Source: Thermoproteota archaeon
GTDB taxonomy: Archaea; Korarchaeota; Korarchaeia; Korarchaeales; Korarchaeaceae
DNA length: 64,000 nt
NCBI GenBank assembly: GCA_027491915.1
Contig: JAOZGC010000004.1
Location: 1-64,000, forward strand
Reading direction: 5' to 3'
Below are positions 24,579 to 33,405 of the stretch, piece by piece. How positions within the stretch are numbered: position 1 is the stretch's first letter; each line of letters begins with the position of its first letter. Under the pieces are notes generated by a model. The model did no database searches and was not told where the DNA came from. It saw nothing but the letters and a program-made list of their open reading frames with translations. A program made the position numbers and the translations under genes.

Positions 24579-25313
24579 GTGGGCAAGCGACTGATAGTCC
24601 AGCGCAGGGGCAGGGGGGGAATACAGTTCAGGTCGAGGGATCACCTGAAGAGGGGGCCGGCCAGGTACCCCCACTGGGTGGGCCTGGGAGAGACCGTCGA
24701 GGGGGAGATAGTGGAGTTCCTCCACGAGCCCGGCAGGTGGACCCCCCTGGCCAGGGTCCGACTCGAGGGCGGGGGGGAGTTCATCTACATCCCCCCGGAG
24801 GGGGTTCACAGGGGCCAGAGGATAACTCTGGGTCCGGGTGGGTCTCCGGCCACGGGGAACGTTCTCCCGCTGGAGATGATACCGGACGGAACCCTGGTGT
24901 GCAACGTCGAGATTAGGCCTGGTGACGGGGGCAAGATGGCCAGGCGGAGTGGGAGCTACGCGGTGGTGTTCTCCCACGAGCCAGGGGGCGTCGTCCTCAG
25001 GCTGCCGTCCGGCAAGGAGAAGAGGGTCTCCCCGAGGTGCAGGGCCACCGTCGGAGTGGTGGCCGGCGGCGGCAGGATAGAAAAGCCCCTGGTCAAGGCC
25101 GGCAATGCCTGGAGGAAGGAGAGGGTCCACCCGAAACGCTGGCCCAGGGTCAGGGGAGTTGCGATGAACCCGGTCTCCCACCCGCACGGAGGCGGATCCC
25201 ACAAGAGACCTGGAAAGCCGACCACCGTCCCCAGGACCGCGCCGCCCGGACAGAAGGTCGGTCACATAGCCGCCAGAAAGACCGGCAGGGCCAAGAAGAG
25301 GGCCAAGTTCTGA
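24579..25313 (+). CDS. rpl2: Large subunit ribosomal protein uL2
   Basis: The 244-aa protein shows [13 protein letters not shown] at the N-terminus and the catalytic-region [17 protein letters not shown] near residue 205. It is needed for subunit joining and the peptidyl transferase centre. GTG start; 24 nt after uL23. Confidence 0.97.
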   Translation: MGKRLIVQRRGRGGIQFRSRDHLKRGPARYPHWVGLGETVEGEIVEFLHEPGRWTPLARVRLEGGGEFIYIPPEGVHRGQRITLGPGGSPATGNVLPLEMIPDGTLVCNVEIRPGDGGKMARRSGSYAVVFSHEPGGVVLRLPSGKEKRVSPRCRATVGVVAGGGRIEKPLVKAGNAWRKERVHPKRWPRVRGVAMNPVSHPHGGGSHKRPGKPTTVPRTAPPGQKVGHIAARKTGRAKKRAKF

Positions 25314-25365
25314 GTCGGACGATTCATTTATTACGGCGGGCCGCGCCCGGTGGGTGGGAAGTGGA

Positions 25366-25761
25366 ATGCCGAGGGAGTTCACCTACAGGGGCAGGACCCT
25401 CGAGGAACTCCAGTCCATGCCGCTCGATCAGCTGGCGGACCTCATGCCGGCCCGGATAAGGAGGACGCTGAAGCGCGGCCTGAGTCCCGAAAACAAGAAG
25501 CTACTCGAGAAGGTGAAGAAGGTCAGGAAGTCCGGGAACGGGGCCGAGATAAGGACCCACAGGAGAGACATGCCCGTCCTCCCAGAGATGGTCGGCCTGA
25601 AGATGAGGGTCCACAACGGGAAGGAGTTCGTCGAGGTTGAGATAACCCCGGAGATGATAGGTCACTACCTGGGAGAATTCGCCATGACCAACAGGATAGT
25701 CCAACACGGCAGGCCGGGCAAGGGGGCGACGAGGTCAAGCAAGTTCATCCCACTGAAGTGA
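25366..25761 (+). CDS. rps19: Small subunit ribosomal protein uS19
   Basis: The 131-aa protein begins [18 protein letters not shown], with [25 protein letters not shown] and [12 protein letters not shown] typical of uS19 in the 30S head. An AT-rich block (25325-25333, catttatta) in the 52-nt gap after uL2 could be a secondary promoter. uL22, uS3 and uL29, which normally follow, are absent; a tRNA gene follows instead. Confidence 0.96.
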   Translation: MPREFTYRGRTLEELQSMPLDQLADLMPARIRRTLKRGLSPENKKLLEKVKKVRKSGNGAEIRTHRRDMPVLPEMVGLKMRVHNGKEFVEVEITPEMIGHYLGEFAMTNRIVQHGRPGKGATRSSKFIPLK

Positions 25762-25773
25762 GGGGGGAGTCCA

Positions 25774-25813
25774 CCCGCGGGGCGGACCTCCTCCACACCA
25801 TCCGGTCCGCGGG
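25774..25813 (+). repeat. Hairpin just upstream of tRNA-Ser
   Basis: cccgc (25774-25778) and ggacc (25784-25788) pair with ggtcc-gcggg (25804-25813) to form two 5-bp stems with a 5-nt bulge. It ends 4 nt before the tRNA. No TATA box is visible in the 56-nt gap, so it may be a processing signal in a uS19-tRNA transcript. Confidence 0.45.
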
Positions 25814-25817
25814 ATCC

Positions 25818-25904
25818 GCCGGGGTAGCCTAGCCAGGACAAGGCGCCCGCCTTGAGAGCGGGTGGCCCGCGAGGGCCTCGTGGGTTCGAATCCCACCCCC
25901 GGCG
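25818..25904 (+). tRNA. tRNA-Ser (anticodon TGA)
   Basis: Acceptor strands GCCGGGG/CCCCGGC pair. The D arm is GCCTAGCC...AAGGC. The anticodon stem CCCGC/GCGGG encloses CTTGAGA, giving TGA. A long variable arm (TGGCCCGCGAGGGCCTC) and T arm GTGGG-TTCGAAT-CCCAC follow. Discriminator G is standard for serine. Next bases are TTC, so CCA is not encoded, unlike the other two tRNAs here. Confidence 0.95.
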
Positions 25905-26049
25905 TTCCGAGGGCCAACCTCTGTAGTCCTCACCCCCCACCCGACCTTTACTGACCGGCGGGGTGGGAGGACAGCTGGAGGGACCTTAAGGCTCGGGGCT
26001 CCGATCGAACCGCGGCCTCGTGTCGGCGGCCCAGCGGGTCTAGCGGCCC
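25905..26049. other. Non-coding gap with imperfect inverted repeat
   Basis: No credible gene covers these 145 nt between tRNA-Ser and the convergent uS10 stop. tcctcaccccccacccg (25927-25943) and cggggtgggagga (25959-25971) form an imperfect stem of about 12 pairs around an AT-richer loop. It could be a bidirectional terminator or a small RNA. I found no C/D box pair or tRNA fold. Confidence 0.4.
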
Positions 26050-26364
26050 CTAGGTCATCATCACTATGCTTATCTTCACGTCCTCGGGAATGGTCACACC
26101 CATCATCCGCCTTATGAATCTCTCGTCAGGATTGTGCACGTCTATCACTCTCTTGTGTATCCTGAGCTCGTACCTGTCGTACCTGTTGGTCCCCTCTCCC
26201 GACGGGTTTCTCAGGGTGGTTATTCTCAGCCGCTTGGTCGGCATCGGTATTGGGCCCCTCAGCCTCACTCCCATCTGCTCGGCCAACTCCTTGAACTGCC
26301 TGGCCACGCTCTCCAGGTTCTCCACGTTCGTGCTCGTGAGCTCAACCCTCAGCTTCTCGACCAA
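26050..26364 (-). CDS. rps10: Small subunit ribosomal protein uS10
   Basis: The 104-aa protein has the archaeal uS10 pattern: VELTSTNVENLESVARQ, GPIPMPTKRLRITTLRNPSGEG and RYELRIHKRVIDV. TTG start with GGTGATC upstream. It lies 97 nt downstream of aEF1A, the common archaeal tuf-rps10 pair. Confidence 0.96.
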   Translation of the reverse strand: MVEKLRVELTSTNVENLESVARQFKELAEQMGVRLRGPIPMPTKRLRITTLRNPSGEGTNRYDRYELRIHKRVIDVHNPDERFIRRMMGVTIPEDVKISIVMMT

Positions 26365-26395
26365 ACCCGATCACCATCCAAAAATTGGGTCGGGG

Positions 26396-26405
26396 GAAAT
26401 TAACC
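26396..26405 (-). promoter_or_regulatory. Possible TATA box for uS10
   Basis: The minus strand reads GGTTAATTTCC 32-41 nt upstream of the uS10 TTG. A T-run (26380-26384 on that strand) follows and could also end the aEF1A transcript. Confidence 0.4.
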
Positions 26406-26461
26406 TGAACTCCCCCAAGAGTCGACCTCCGGTCTGCTCGCCGACCATCCATGCCTCAGAC

Positions 26462-27730
26462 CTACTTCTTCCTCTCGACGGGCACCACGTCGAGCACTAT
26501 GCCGGCGGCGACCGTCATCCCCATGTCCCTCACGGCGAACCTGCCCAGCTGTGGTATCTCACTGTACTTCTCCACGACGAAGGGCTTCAACGGCATGAAC
26601 TTGACTATGGCTGCCTCCCCCTTCCTGATGAAGGATGGGTTCTCCTCCAAGACCTGACCCGTCCTGGGATCGAGCTTCTTCTCGATGCTGATCATCTTGG
26701 CGGCGACGTGCCCCGTGTGCGCGTGTATGACCGGGCTGTAGCCGGCCGCTATCGCCGTCGGGTGCTGGAGGACCACTATCTGGGCGGTGAACTCCTGGGC
26801 TACGGTCGGGGGACTGTCCGGGTGTCCTATCACGTCTCCCCTCTTTATGTCCTTCTTCTCTATCCCCCTGACGTTTATCCCTATGTTGTCCCCGGGTTCC
26901 GCCTTGTCGAGCCTCTCGTGGTGCATCTCTATGCTCTTCGCCTCCCCTACCTTGTGTATCGGCTCGATGATTATCTTGTCTCCGGGCTTGAGGACCCCGG
27001 TCTCCACCCTGCCGACGACCACGGTTCCGACGCCGGTTATGGTGAAGACGTCCTGGACCGGTATCCTGAGCGGCTTGTCGACGGGCTTCGGTGGGGCCTT
27101 GAACGTGTCCAAGACCTCGTAGAGGGTCGGGCCGGTGTACCAGGGCATGTTCTCGCTCTTCTTTATCACGTTGTCGCCGACCATCCCGCTGCAGGGGACG
27201 AAGGCTATCTTGTCCGGATCGTATCCAACCTTCCTGAGCAGGTCGGCCACCTGGTCCTTGAGCTCCTCGAACCTCTTCTGATCGTACTTGACGCTCTCGT
27301 CGTCCATCTTGGATATGGCCACTGCCAGCTGGGAGACGCCGAGCGTCTTTATCAGGAAGACGTGCTCTATGGTCTGGGCCTGGACCCCCTCACCCCTCTT
27401 GGCCGACACGACCAGGACGGCCCCGTCCGCCTGGCTGGCCCCCGTTATCATGTTCTTGACGAAGTCCCTGTGACCCGGGGCGTCTATTATCGTGATCATC
27501 CTGTGGGGGGTCTCGACCTTGGTGTGGAAGAGGTCTATGGTCATCCCCCTCTCCCTCTCCTCCTTCAACCTGTCGACCACCCAGGCGAACTTCGCGTCGT
27601 GGGCCATCTCCTCGGGTGGAAGCTCCTTTATGAGCCCGGCGTCCCAGAAGAGCCGCCCTATCAGGGTGGACTTTCCGTGGTCCACGTGTCCCACGAACAC
27701 AACGTTCACGTGCTCCTTCTCTGCCGGCAT
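26462..27730 (-). CDS. tuf: Translation elongation factor 1-alpha
   Basis: The 422-aa GTPase delivers aminoacyl-tRNA to the ribosome. The P-loop GHVDHGKS is at 14-21, ERERGMTID at 58-66 and DAPGH at 83-87. The G4 motif reads SKMD (140-143) instead of NKMD, an uncommon change at the guanine-recognition asparagine. Domains 2 and 3 look normal, including [16 protein letters not shown] 27730 gives the standard MPAEKEHVN start; the frame extends upstream to 27805 into the promoter. Confidence 0.96.
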   Translation of the reverse strand: MPAEKEHVNVVFVGHVDHGKSTLIGRLFWDAGLIKELPPEEMAHDAKFAWVVDRLKEERERGMTIDLFHTKVETPHRMITIIDAPGHRDFVKNMITGASQADGAVLVVSAKRGEGVQAQTIEHVFLIKTLGVSQLAVAISKMDDESVKYDQKRFEELKDQVADLLRKVGYDPDKIAFVPCSGMVGDNVIKKSENMPWYTGPTLYEVLDTFKAPPKPVDKPLRIPVQDVFTITGVGTVVVGRVETGVLKPGDKIIIEPIHKVGEAKSIEMHHERLDKAEPGDNIGINVRGIEKKDIKRGDVIGHPDSPPTVAQEFTAQIVVLQHPTAIAAGYSPVIHAHTGHVAAKMISIEKKLDPRTGQVLEENPSFIRKGEAAIVKFMPLKPFVVEKYSEIPQLGRFAVRDMGMTVAAGIVLDVVPVERKK

Positions 27731-27789
27731 ACCACACACCCCAACATCGCTCTCTCCATCAGGGCCTCTCGGCGGGCCGCCGCCCCGAA

Positions 27790-27803
27790 TCGTATTTTTA
27801 AAC
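27790..27803. promoter_or_regulatory. Bidirectional TATA region for aEF1A and the basic-tailed membrane protein
   Basis: The block cgtatttttaaac (27791-27803) lies in a GC-rich gap. Leftward it gives a start near 27772 and a 42-nt aEF1A leader. Rightward it gives a start near 27826, about 10 nt before ATG 27836. Confidence 0.6.
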
Positions 27804-27835
27804 ATTCCCGGAGGCGAGGCCCCACGTGAACCCGG

Positions 27836-28420
27836 ATGGGGAGCGCAGCAGACCGAACCGAGATCGGGGATCTCCTCTCCGGAGGGCAGAGGACGACCGC
27901 CCTCCTGGCGACGATGCCCGCTCTGATCATGCTGGCGGCGGACGTGTCGGTCAGAAGGGCGGGACTTGGATCTCCCGCGCCAACATGGACCGGGTTGGGC
28001 GCGATGCTGCTGGCGCTCGGACTCTTCTTCTTCATAGACCGGTTTGCCGCCGGGATACTGGAGAGCGGCGGCCCCAAGGAGGCCCTGGCGAGGTTCAGGT
28101 TTGCCGCCGCCTCAGCGGCGGTGGTGCTCCCCTCACTGGGTTGGCTGTCGATAATCTACTCCTACTCTTCGGAGCCGCTGTTCAGCGCGCTGGTCTTCCT
28201 ATCCGTGTCATACTCAGCCCTTGGGATAACCTGGAAGAGATTTTCCACGGCCTTGGAGGAATTCTCCCGCGAGAGACCAGAGAGGAGGGGCGGGGAAGGG
28301 AGGACCGGAGACAAGAGGATCAAGTCATCCGGAAAGAGGGGTGGAAAGAAGTCCGGAGAGGGCGGGAAGGAGAAGAGGGACCGGCGCGGGCGCCGGAAGA
28401 GGCGGGGGGAGTCGAGCTAA
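27836..28420 (+). CDS. Four-helix membrane protein with highly basic tail, unknown function
   Basis: The 194-aa protein has hydrophobic segments at about 22-36, 48-70, 88-108 and 112-130, followed by about 55 residues dominated by Lys, Arg, Gly and Glu. The tail could bind RNA, ribosome or membrane phosphates on the cytoplasmic side. I do not recognise the family. It is divergent from aEF1A and convergent with GAPDH (4-nt overlap). Another frame over the same DNA is also open but lacks membrane-protein or other coherent features. Confidence 0.6.
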   Translation: MGSAADRTEIGDLLSGGQRTTALLATMPALIMLAADVSVRRAGLGSPAPTWTGLGAMLLALGLFFFIDRFAAGILESGGPKEALARFRFAAASAAVVLPSLGWLSIIYSYSSEPLFSALVFLSVSYSALGITWKRFSTALEEFSRERPERRGGEGRTGDKRIKSSGKRGGKKSGEGGKEKRDRRGRRKRRGESS

Positions 28421-29439
28421 TAGAGGAAACCCCTCCTAATGTTGAGGGTCGAGTCCGTCAGGTTCATGGAGTCCGAACCGGACGTCAGCCCGGCGACCGC
28501 CCTTATCGCGTCGATGTTCTCCGGAATCACGATGGCCTCTTGATGTATCGCCTGTGCCAGGAAGATCCACCTACCGTCGGAGGAGATGGAGTCCGCCCAG
28601 ACTACGTTCTCGTACACGTCGCCCCTCCCCCTCCCCAGCATCCTCCCGATCCTGAATACGTCGGACGTTGAGGAGAACCCGTGCCGCGAGCTGACCAGGG
28701 TTATCCTCCTCTCCCTGAGCAGCACGTCGATCACATCCTCCTTGCCAACCTCCGAGGCGAGCCTGAGCCCCATCATGTGGACGTGCGCGTGGGTGACCGG
28801 GACCTTGACGGCAGAGGTGAAAACCCTCAGTCCGGGGATGACCTCCCTAAGGTCCGCGGCGTGGTGCGATGGCACGGACACCGGATCCAAGACGGTGGCG
28901 TCTATCGGGCCCTTCTTGAACTCGTGCGGATCCGCGGCCCTCCTGACCAGATTGGCAATCACCATCTCAACTCCGAACTCCCTCTCCAAGGCCCACACCA
29001 ACCTGGCCAGGCCAGTGGTGTTGCAGGAGACGACCCTCACGTACCTCTTCCCGACGGCAGCGTCGTAGTTGACCTGGGCGACGAAGCTGACCTCCCCGAT
29101 CGACGGCTCCTCTCCCCCCTGGAACACGGCTGGCCTTCCCCCACGCTCGTAGTAGGGACGGTTCAGCCTCCCCCTTCCGGATGGGGTGGCGTCGACGATC
29201 ACGTCGCTCTCCCCTATCAGGTCCTCCGTCGTTCCGGCGACCTCTATCCCGCTGCCCTCCCAGGAGTTATCTTCTCCCGGAGGGGCGAACAGTCTCACCC
29301 CCTCAGAGGCCGCCAGCCTCGCCCTGTAATCGGGCCTGGCCTTGGCGACGCCGACGAGATCCATGTCCGGTTGGAGCCTCACCGCGTCGGCCACCCTGGA
29401 TCCTATCGTGCCGTAACCTATCACCCCGACCCTGATCAA
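28417..29439 (-). CDS. gap: Glyceraldehyde-3-phosphate dehydrogenase, archaeal type
   Basis: The 340-aa enzyme starts at TTG 29439 (MIRVGVIGYGTIGSRVADAV), with GYGTIG at 8-13. The catalytic cysteine is C139 in VSCNTTGLARLVWAL, the signature of archaeal phosphorylating GAPDH (class II), which uses NADP or NAD. It interconverts GAP and 1,3-bisphosphoglycerate. The TTG overlaps the pgk stop as TTGA, so the two consecutive enzymes of glycolysis/gluconeogenesis are co-translated. Confidence 0.96.
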   Translation of the reverse strand: MIRVGVIGYGTIGSRVADAVRLQPDMDLVGVAKARPDYRARLAASEGVRLFAPPGEDNSWEGSGIEVAGTTEDLIGESDVIVDATPSGRGRLNRPYYERGGRPAVFQGGEEPSIGEVSFVAQVNYDAAVGKRYVRVVSCNTTGLARLVWALEREFGVEMVIANLVRRAADPHEFKKGPIDATVLDPVSVPSHHAADLREVIPGLRVFTSAVKVPVTHAHVHMMGLRLASEVGKEDVIDVLLRERRITLVSSRHGFSSTSDVFRIGRMLGRGRGDVYENVVWADSISSDGRWIFLAQAIHQEAIVIPENIDAIRAVAGLTSGSDSMNLTDSTLNIRRGFLY

Positions 29440-30677
29440 CTCCTCCCCCCTCCCCTGACCAGCGTCCTCCCCCTGACGAGCGCCTCCACGGCGGGCAGCG
29501 GCAGCCCGGCCAGGCTGTAGAGGACGGCCCCTCCGGCCGTGTAGACCCTGCACCCCTCGGCCTTCGCCATCCTGGCCGCGACGCTGAGGTGCCCGCCGCA
29601 CAGCACCGCCTCCCTCCTCGCCTGGGCCGCCGCCCTGACCATCTCTATGGTCCCCCTCCTGTACCTGGGATCCTCGAACAACCCCATGGGTCCGTTCGCG
29701 ATTATCACGTCGTTCTCCCTTATCCTCTCGGCGTAGACGCTCACGGTCCCGGGTCCTATGTCGACTATCCTACCCCTGGGGGGGATCGCGTAGACCGGGA
29801 CGGAGGTTTCCCTGCCATCCAGGTCGACCACGAAGTCCACCGGATAGTAGACCCTGTCTCCGTGGTTCCTAAGGAGCTCCCTGGCAGCCGGGATGAGGAT
29901 CCCCCTCTTCTTTATCCCGCCGAGGTTGTCTCCGACGTCATGACCCGCGGCCGAGGCCATGAGCACCCCTATCAGCCCCCCGGTCAGCACTACGTTGACC
30001 CTCCCGGTCCTGAGGGCGTGCTCAATCACCCTCAACTTGTCCTCAACCTTTGCGCCCCCCACGAGGAACGCCCTCGTTCCCTCGGTCGACTCTATCTCCC
30101 TCATCTCGGCGAGCATCCTCTCCATGAGCCGCCCTGCCGCGGACGGCAGTATGTACGGGAAGGCCACAAGGGATGGCTGCGATCTGTGGGACGCCTGGAA
30201 GGCGTCATTCACGTAGGCGTCGAATAGGGGGGCCAGCCTGCGAACGAAATGGGTCCTCAACAGGTCCCTGGGATCGGCCTCTATGTTCTCCTCCGAGTGG
30301 AACCTGAGGTTCTCCAACATGAGCACATCTCCCGGTCTAAGCTGGTTGATGGCCGACCTGGCCTCCGAGCTCAGGACCGAGTCCACCCTCATCACGTCCA
30401 CGCCGAGCACCTCGGCCAATATCGCCGCGTGCTGTTCCGTCGAGGTGAAATCCCACGTTCCCGGTCTGCCCTGATGCGTTCCAACGACCACGGCCGCCCC
30501 CCTGTCCAGGATCTCCCTGACGGTGTCTGCGGCCTGCCTTATCTTAGTCTCGTCCATTATCCCCCCGTCGGAATCTATGGGGACGTTCATGTCCGACCTG
30601 AGGAAGATCCTCTTTCCCTCCAGATCGAGGTCCTCCAGTCTAGGTATTTCTCCCTCCACCGGGCGCACCCCCCGCAT
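29436..30677 (-). CDS. pgk: Phosphoglycerate kinase
   Basis: The 413-aa enzyme has RSDMNVPID near residue 28, the ENLRFHSEE segment, YVNDAFQASHRSQPS, and FLVGGAKVEDKL. The C-terminal nucleotide site is present, but the usual GGGDT-type loop reads LCGGHLSVAARMAK, as in archaeal PGKs that use GGH. It transfers phosphate between 1,3-BPG and ADP. The start at 30677 leaves 7 nt after the MTAP stop, so mtnP-pgk-gap form one string. Confidence 0.95.
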   Translation of the reverse strand: MRGVRPVEGEIPRLEDLDLEGKRIFLRSDMNVPIDSDGGIMDETKIRQAADTVREILDRGAAVVVGTHQGRPGTWDFTSTEQHAAILAEVLGVDVMRVDSVLSSEARSAINQLRPGDVLMLENLRFHSEENIEADPRDLLRTHFVRRLAPLFDAYVNDAFQASHRSQPSLVAFPYILPSAAGRLMERMLAEMREIESTEGTRAFLVGGAKVEDKLRVIEHALRTGRVNVVLTGGLIGVLMASAAGHDVGDNLGGIKKRGILIPAARELLRNHGDRVYYPVDFVVDLDGRETSVPVYAIPPRGRIVDIGPGTVSVYAERIRENDVIIANGPMGLFEDPRYRRGTIEMVRAAAQARREAVLCGGHLSVAARMAKAEGCRVYTAGGAVLYSLAGLPLPAVEALVRGRTLVRGGGRS

Positions 30678-30684
30678 CCGGGCG

Positions 30685-31503
30685 TCACCCGGAGACCACC
30701 GCCCCCTCGAGGGCGTCCTTGCAGGCGCACCCCCTCTCCTCCGGTATCAGCGAGACGGCGCCCTCGAGGATCGACCTGACGTCGTCCATCCTCCTGGAGA
30801 ATATCTCCTTCACCTCGTCGTGGGTCAGCTTGGCCGCCCCGGCCACGCCCGCCGCGTAGTTCGTCACGACGGCCACGGTCGCGTAGCACATCGCCAGCTC
30901 CCTGGCCAGCGCGGCCTCCGGGCACCCGGTCATTCCCACCACGTCGCCCCCCAGGATGCGAAGCGCCCTGATCTCCGCCGCGGTCTCGAACCTGTTACCC
31001 TCGGTGCACACGTACACGCCGCCGTCGACGACGTCCACCCCGGCGCGTCTGCCGGCCTCCACGAGGGCCCTCCTGAGCTCCGGACAGTACGAGCTCGGGG
31101 TCATCGACACGTGGACGACGCCCCTGATCACCCTCCCCCCCACCTCTATCTCGGTCTCCCCGTCGTAGTACGTGTAGGCCCTGCCCTTCGTGAAATCCAT
31201 GAAGTCGTCGGGCACTAGCAGCGTGCCCGGTCTCAGCTTGGGGTCTATTCCCCCTACCGCGTTGGTCGCGAGGACCCTCTCCACCCCGACCTTCCTGAGC
31301 GCCAGCAGGTTTCCCCTGTAGTTCACCCTGAAGGGTGGGATCCGATGTCCCCTGCCGTGCCTCGGCAGGAAGGCCACCGACCTCCCGCCCAGACTCCCCA
31401 TACTGAGCTCAACCCGGCCAAACGGCGTGTCCACCTCGACGGTCCTCGGGGAGTCCAGCAGGGAGTAGAGCCCGCTGCCCCCTATTATCCCTATCCTGGG
31501 CAT
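30685..31503 (-). CDS. mtnP: S-methyl-5'-thioadenosine phosphorylase (PNP/MTAP family)
   Basis: The 272-aa protein begins MPRIGIIGGSGLYSL. It has FLPRHGRGHRIPPFRVNYRGN, the catalytic GAVGGI-like TNAVGGIDPKL, and TEGNRFETAAEIR, the pattern of MTAP-type trimeric phosphorylases. It recycles the methylthioadenosine left by polyamine synthesis; a preference for methylthioinosine or guanosine is possible. The C-terminal CAC pair (residues about 259-261) may form stabilising disulfides, as in archaeal homologues. ATG 31503 is very close to the predicted transcript start. Confidence 0.93.
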   Translation of the reverse strand: MPRIGIIGGSGLYSLLDSPRTVEVDTPFGRVELSMGSLGGRSVAFLPRHGRGHRIPPFRVNYRGNLLALRKVGVERVLATNAVGGIDPKLRPGTLLVPDDFMDFTKGRAYTYYDGETEIEVGGRVIRGVVHVSMTPSSYCPELRRALVEAGRRAGVDVVDGGVYVCTEGNRFETAAEIRALRILGGDVVGMTGCPEAALARELAMCYATVAVVTNYAAGVAGAAKLTHDEVKEIFSRRMDDVRSILEGAVSLIPEERGCACKDALEGAVVSG

Positions 31504-31528
31504 CGTCCACCCCCCTCGCATCCCTTCG

Positions 31529-31540
31529 AATAATTTATAT
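31529..31540. promoter_or_regulatory. Bidirectional TATA region for mtnP and thermosome
   Basis: taatttatat (31531-31540) sits between the two divergent genes. Leftward start predicted near 31508 (short leader), rightward near 31563, giving a leader of about 49 nt for the chaperonin. Confidence 0.6.
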
Positions 31541-31611
31541 CCCACGTGGAGGTCGGCGCTGCCGCCTGGTCCTGAAAGAATCCAACGTCTGTCAGACCGG
31601 GAGGGGGTATT

Positions 31612-33270
31612 ATGGCCCTAGCGACCATAGGCGGAAGACCTGTCCTGATCCTTAAGGAGGGGACGACCCGAACCAGGGGAGAGGAGGCCCGGCGGACGAA
31701 CATCATGGCTGCCCGGGCCATAGCCGATGCCGTCAGGACCACCCTCGGTCCCAAGGGCATGGACAAGATGATAGTGGACTCCCTGGGAGACATAACCGTC
31801 AGCAACGACGGGGCGACCATACTGCAGGAGATGGAGGTCGCCCACCCGGCCGCCAAGATAATGGTGAACCTGGCCAAGGCCCAGGACAAGGAGGTCGGCG
31901 ACGGAACCACGACCGCCGTGGTGCTGGCGGGTGAGCTCCTGGCCGAGGCCGAGAACCTACTCAACAAGAACATACACCCGACCATCATAATAGACGGCTA
32001 CGAGAAGGCCCTCAGGTTCGTCGAGGAGGAGCTGGACAAGCTGGCCGTCCCCGTCGATCCGAACGACGAGGACATGCTGAGGAGGGTGGCCGAGACCTCC
32101 ATGAGCAGCAAGCTCGTCAGGGGGGCGAGGGCCAAACTCGCCGAGGTGGCCGTCAAGGCGGTCAAGTCGGTGGCCGAGAGGCAGGGAGACCGGACGGTCG
32201 TCGACATAGACAACGTCAAGATAGTTAAGAAGAAGGGAGAGGGCCTGGCGGAGACCGAATTCATCCGGGGGGTGGTCCTCGATAAGGAGGTGGTCCACCG
32301 CGACATGCCGAAGACCGTCAGGGATGCAAAGATAGCCCTCCTGAACCTGTCCCTGGAGGTCAAGAAGCCGGAGATAGACGTGGAGGTTCAGATATCTACC
32401 CCCCAGGAGCTCAGGGCCTTCATAGACCAGGAGACCAAGATGCTACAGGAGAAGGTTGAGAAGATTGCCTCCACCGGCGCGAACGTCGTCTTCTGCCAGA
32501 AGGGGATAGACGAGGTGGCCCAGCACTTCCTGGCCAAGAAGGGCATACTGGCCGTCAGGAGGGTCAGCGAGAAGGACATGAGGAGGCTCGAGAGAGCCAC
32601 CGGCGGCCGCATCATAAACAACTTGGACGACCTCTCGCCGGAGCACCTCGGGAGCGCCGGCCTGGTGGAGGAGAGGAAGATAGGAGAGGACAGGATGGTC
32701 TTCGTCCAGGAATGCAAGGATCCCAAGGCCGTCTCCATACTGATAAGGGGAGGGGCCGACACGATCCTGGATGAGGCGGAGAGGGGGATCAAGGACGCGC
32801 TCTACGTGGTCAGGAACGTGGTGGAGGATCAGAAGGTGGTCTACGGCGGGGGAGCAATTCAGCTCGAGCTGGCTAGGAGGCTGAGGGACCACGCCGAGAG
32901 GTTCGGAGGCAAGGAGCAGCTCGCAATAGAGGCCTTCGCCAATGCCCTCGAGTCCATCCCCAGGACGCTGGCCGAGAACGCCGGGATGGATTCCGTCGAC
33001 GTGCTGGTCCAGCTCAGGAAGAAGCACGCCGAGGGGGCCACGGACTACGGGGTCGACCCGGTCGAGGGGAGGATAGCCTCCATGAAGGAGCTGGAGGTGA
33101 TCGACACCTTCAGGGGAGTGAAGAACTCGGTGTCCTCGGCCACCGAGACGGCGATCCTCATAATAAAGACCGACGACATAATAGCCGCCAAGCCGTACGA
33201 GAAGAAGGAGAAAAAGAAGGAGGAAGAAGAAGAGGAGGAGGGCAAGGAGGGCAGCAAGTTCGAGTTCTAA
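31612..33270 (+). CDS. thsA: Thermosome (group II chaperonin) subunit
   Basis: The 552-aa subunit has the class signatures RTTLGPKGMDKM (about 43-54), ISNDGAT-type VSNDGATIL, VGDGTTTAVVLAGELL with the catalytic aspartate, and a C-terminal tail of Lys/Glu repeats ending SKFEF. It folds proteins in an ATP-driven double ring and receives substrates from prefoldin. Only one subunit gene is in this window, so hetero-oligomers cannot be judged. A pyrimidine-rich, T-rich stretch follows the stop. Confidence 0.97.
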   Translation: MALATIGGRPVLILKEGTTRTRGEEARRTNIMAARAIADAVRTTLGPKGMDKMIVDSLGDITVSNDGATILQEMEVAHPAAKIMVNLAKAQDKEVGDGTTTAVVLAGELLAEAENLLNKNIHPTIIIDGYEKALRFVEEELDKLAVPVDPNDEDMLRRVAETSMSSKLVRGARAKLAEVAVKAVKSVAERQGDRTVVDIDNVKIVKKKGEGLAETEFIRGVVLDKEVVHRDMPKTVRDAKIALLNLSLEVKKPEIDVEVQISTPQELRAFIDQETKMLQEKVEKIASTGANVVFCQKGIDEVAQHFLAKKGILAVRRVSEKDMRRLERATGGRIINNLDDLSPEHLGSAGLVEERKIGEDRMVFVQECKDPKAVSILIRGGADTILDEAERGIKDALYVVRNVVEDQKVVYGGGAIQLELARRLRDHAERFGGKEQLAIEAFANALESIPRTLAENAGMDSVDVLVQLRKKHAEGATDYGVDPVEGRIASMKELEVIDTFRGVKNSVSSATETAILIIKTDDIIAAKPYEKKEKKKEEEEEEEGKEGSKFEF

Positions 33271-33292
33271 GGGATCCGCCGTCGGTTCCCCC

Positions 33293-33327
33293 CTTTCCCA
33301 TCACCCCTACTTTTCCACTTTTCCCCC
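33293..33327 (+). terminator. Pyrimidine/T-rich terminator after thermosome
   Basis: Two tttt clusters (33311-33314, 33319-33322) in a C/T-only stretch follow the thsA stop by about 40 nt, matching archaeal oligo-T termination. The rest of the 135-nt gap to the convergent gene holds no recognisable feature. Confidence 0.5.
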
Positions 33328-33405
33328 ATCTCCTTACCTTACTCCCGGCCTCTCGTTCCGTGATCTCGCCGTTTCGTCTCCTCACCAACCTCCTCTCCCG
33401 AACGC

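Noticed and set aside
25665-25940. Minus-strand frame with a GWDSNPRGP segment
   Set aside because: The peptide is the usual translation of an antisense tRNA (tRNA-Ser); nothing else supports it.
26000-26049. Degenerate tRNA or split-tRNA half (a GGTTCGATC sequence on the minus strand)
   Set aside because: The flanking bases cannot form a 5-bp T stem or a matching acceptor stem.
26066-27829. 587-codon open frame opposite aEF1A and uS10
   Set aside because: Spans two well-identified genes and the gap between them on the other strand; composition is that of an antisense frame.
27826-28671. 281-codon frame overlapping the four-helix membrane protein
   Set aside because: Lacks coherent hydrophobic segments and runs far into the opposite-strand GAPDH gene; the other frame has clear transmembrane pattern and a better placed ATG.
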